From the NCBI GenBank assembly GCA_902635225.1, contig CACPNG010000002.1, forward strand, positions 1 to 64,000: DNA of 64,000 nt, read 5' to 3'. Positions 63,278 to 64,000 of the stretch are shown here, piece by piece. The notes beneath the pieces are model-generated. The model saw nothing but the letters and a program-made list of their open reading frames with translations, ran no database searches and was not told where the DNA came from. The translations under genes and the position numbers were made by a program. This stretch comes from an uncultured Pelagibacteraceae bacterium (GTDB lineage Bacteria; Pseudomonadota; Alphaproteobacteria; Pelagibacterales; Pelagibacteraceae). Every line of letters begins with the position of its first letter. Positions within the stretch are counted from its first letter, which is position 1.

Positions 63278-64000
63278 ATGAGTGAAAAAAATAATAAAAA
63301 TATTCTATATTGTTCGTTTTGTGGAAAGAGCCAACATGAAGTAAGAAAACTTATTGCTGGTCCAACTGTATTCATTTGTGATGAATGCGTCGAGCTTTGT
63401 ATGGATATTATTAAAGAGGAAAATAAAAGTTCTCTGGTAAAACATCAAGAAGGAGTTCCTTCTCCAAAAGAGATTTGTGGAGTTTTGGACGAATATGTAA
63501 TCGGGCAAAAGCTTGCAAAAGAAATTTTATCAGTTGCAGTTCATAATCATTATAAAAGATTAAATCACGAAACTAAAAATAGTAAAGACGTTGAGCTTTC
63601 TAAATCAAATATATTACTTGTTGGTCCGACCGGATGTGGAAAAACTTTGTTAGCACAGACTTTAGCCAGAATTTTAGATGTTCCTTTTACAATGGCTGAT
63701 GCTACAACTCTTACAGAAGCAGGTTATGTAGGTGAAGATGTGGAAAATATAATTTTAAAACTATTACAAGCGGCAGATTACAATGTTGAAAAAGCACAAA
63801 GAGGAATTGTCTATATAGATGAAGTTGACAAAATTAGTAGAAAATCAGAAAACCCTTCGATTACAAGAGATGTTTCTGGTGAAGGCGTTCAACAGGCTTT
63901 GCTAAAAATTATGGAAGGAACAGTGGCGAGCGTTCCTCCACAAGGGGGTAGAAAACATCCGCAACAAGAGTTCTTGCAAGTTGACACTACAAATATTTTA
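63278..64000 (+). CDS. clpX: ATP-dependent Clp protease ATP-binding subunit ClpX (3' truncated by window edge)
   Basis: ATG at 63278, open to the end of the window; zinc finger [30 protein letters not shown], Walker [17 protein letters not shown]. Absent from the ORF track because there is no stop in the window. Confidence 0.97.
   Translation, partial: MSEKNNKNILYCSFCGKSQHEVRKLIAGPTVFICDECVELCMDIIKEENKSSLVKHQEGVPSPKEICGVLDEYVIGQKLAKEILSVAVHNHYKRLNHETKNSKDVELSKSNILLVGPTGCGKTLLAQTLARILDVPFTMADATTLTEAGYVGEDVENIILKLLQAADYNVEKAQRGIVYIDEVDKISRKSENPSITRDVSGEGVQQALLKIMEGTVASVPPQGGRKHPQQEFLQVDTTNIL

Noticed and set aside
1-64000. CRISPR arrays, transposons, integrases, prophage genes, toxin-antitoxin or restriction/defence genes
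   Set aside because: No regularly spaced repeats and no diagnostic protein families found; essentially all sequence is accounted for by housekeeping genes.

Overview
A 64 kb, very AT-rich, densely packed chromosomal window with alphaproteobacterial housekeeping synteny. Gene content and streamlining resemble Pelagibacterales/SAR11, but that assignment is inference. I support about 63 protein genes and one tRNA. Main blocks are alaS/icd, psd-pssA-rlmE-guaB-TPR-guaA-panB, cvpA-purF, rpsF-rpsR-rplI-dnaB, fabD-fabG-acpP-gmk, lptF-lptG-lptD-surA-pdxA-rsmA, pepA-ndk, purM-purN, hda-aspS, accB-accC-aroQ, thiS-thiG, mrcA-prfB, an iscR-suf cluster, glnA, and tig-clpP-clpX. I see no CRISPR array, mobile element, prophage, defence island or rRNA, and no clearly new multi-gene system. 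Items worth a second look: all ten convergent gene pairs overlap at their 3' ends, mostly by exactly 4 nt; prfB is split by a programmed +1 frameshift that the ORF track missed; GuaB lacks its CBS domains; the RNase E/G has no cysteine and so no Zn-link; a stand-alone NrdJb-like (TSCPD) class II RNR tail has no catalytic partner nearby; tig starts 7 nt after a tRNA; an IscR-box-like operator precedes iscR-suf; the suf cluster carries a SufU-type scaffold; and two divergent intergenic gaps are only 25 and 28 nt.
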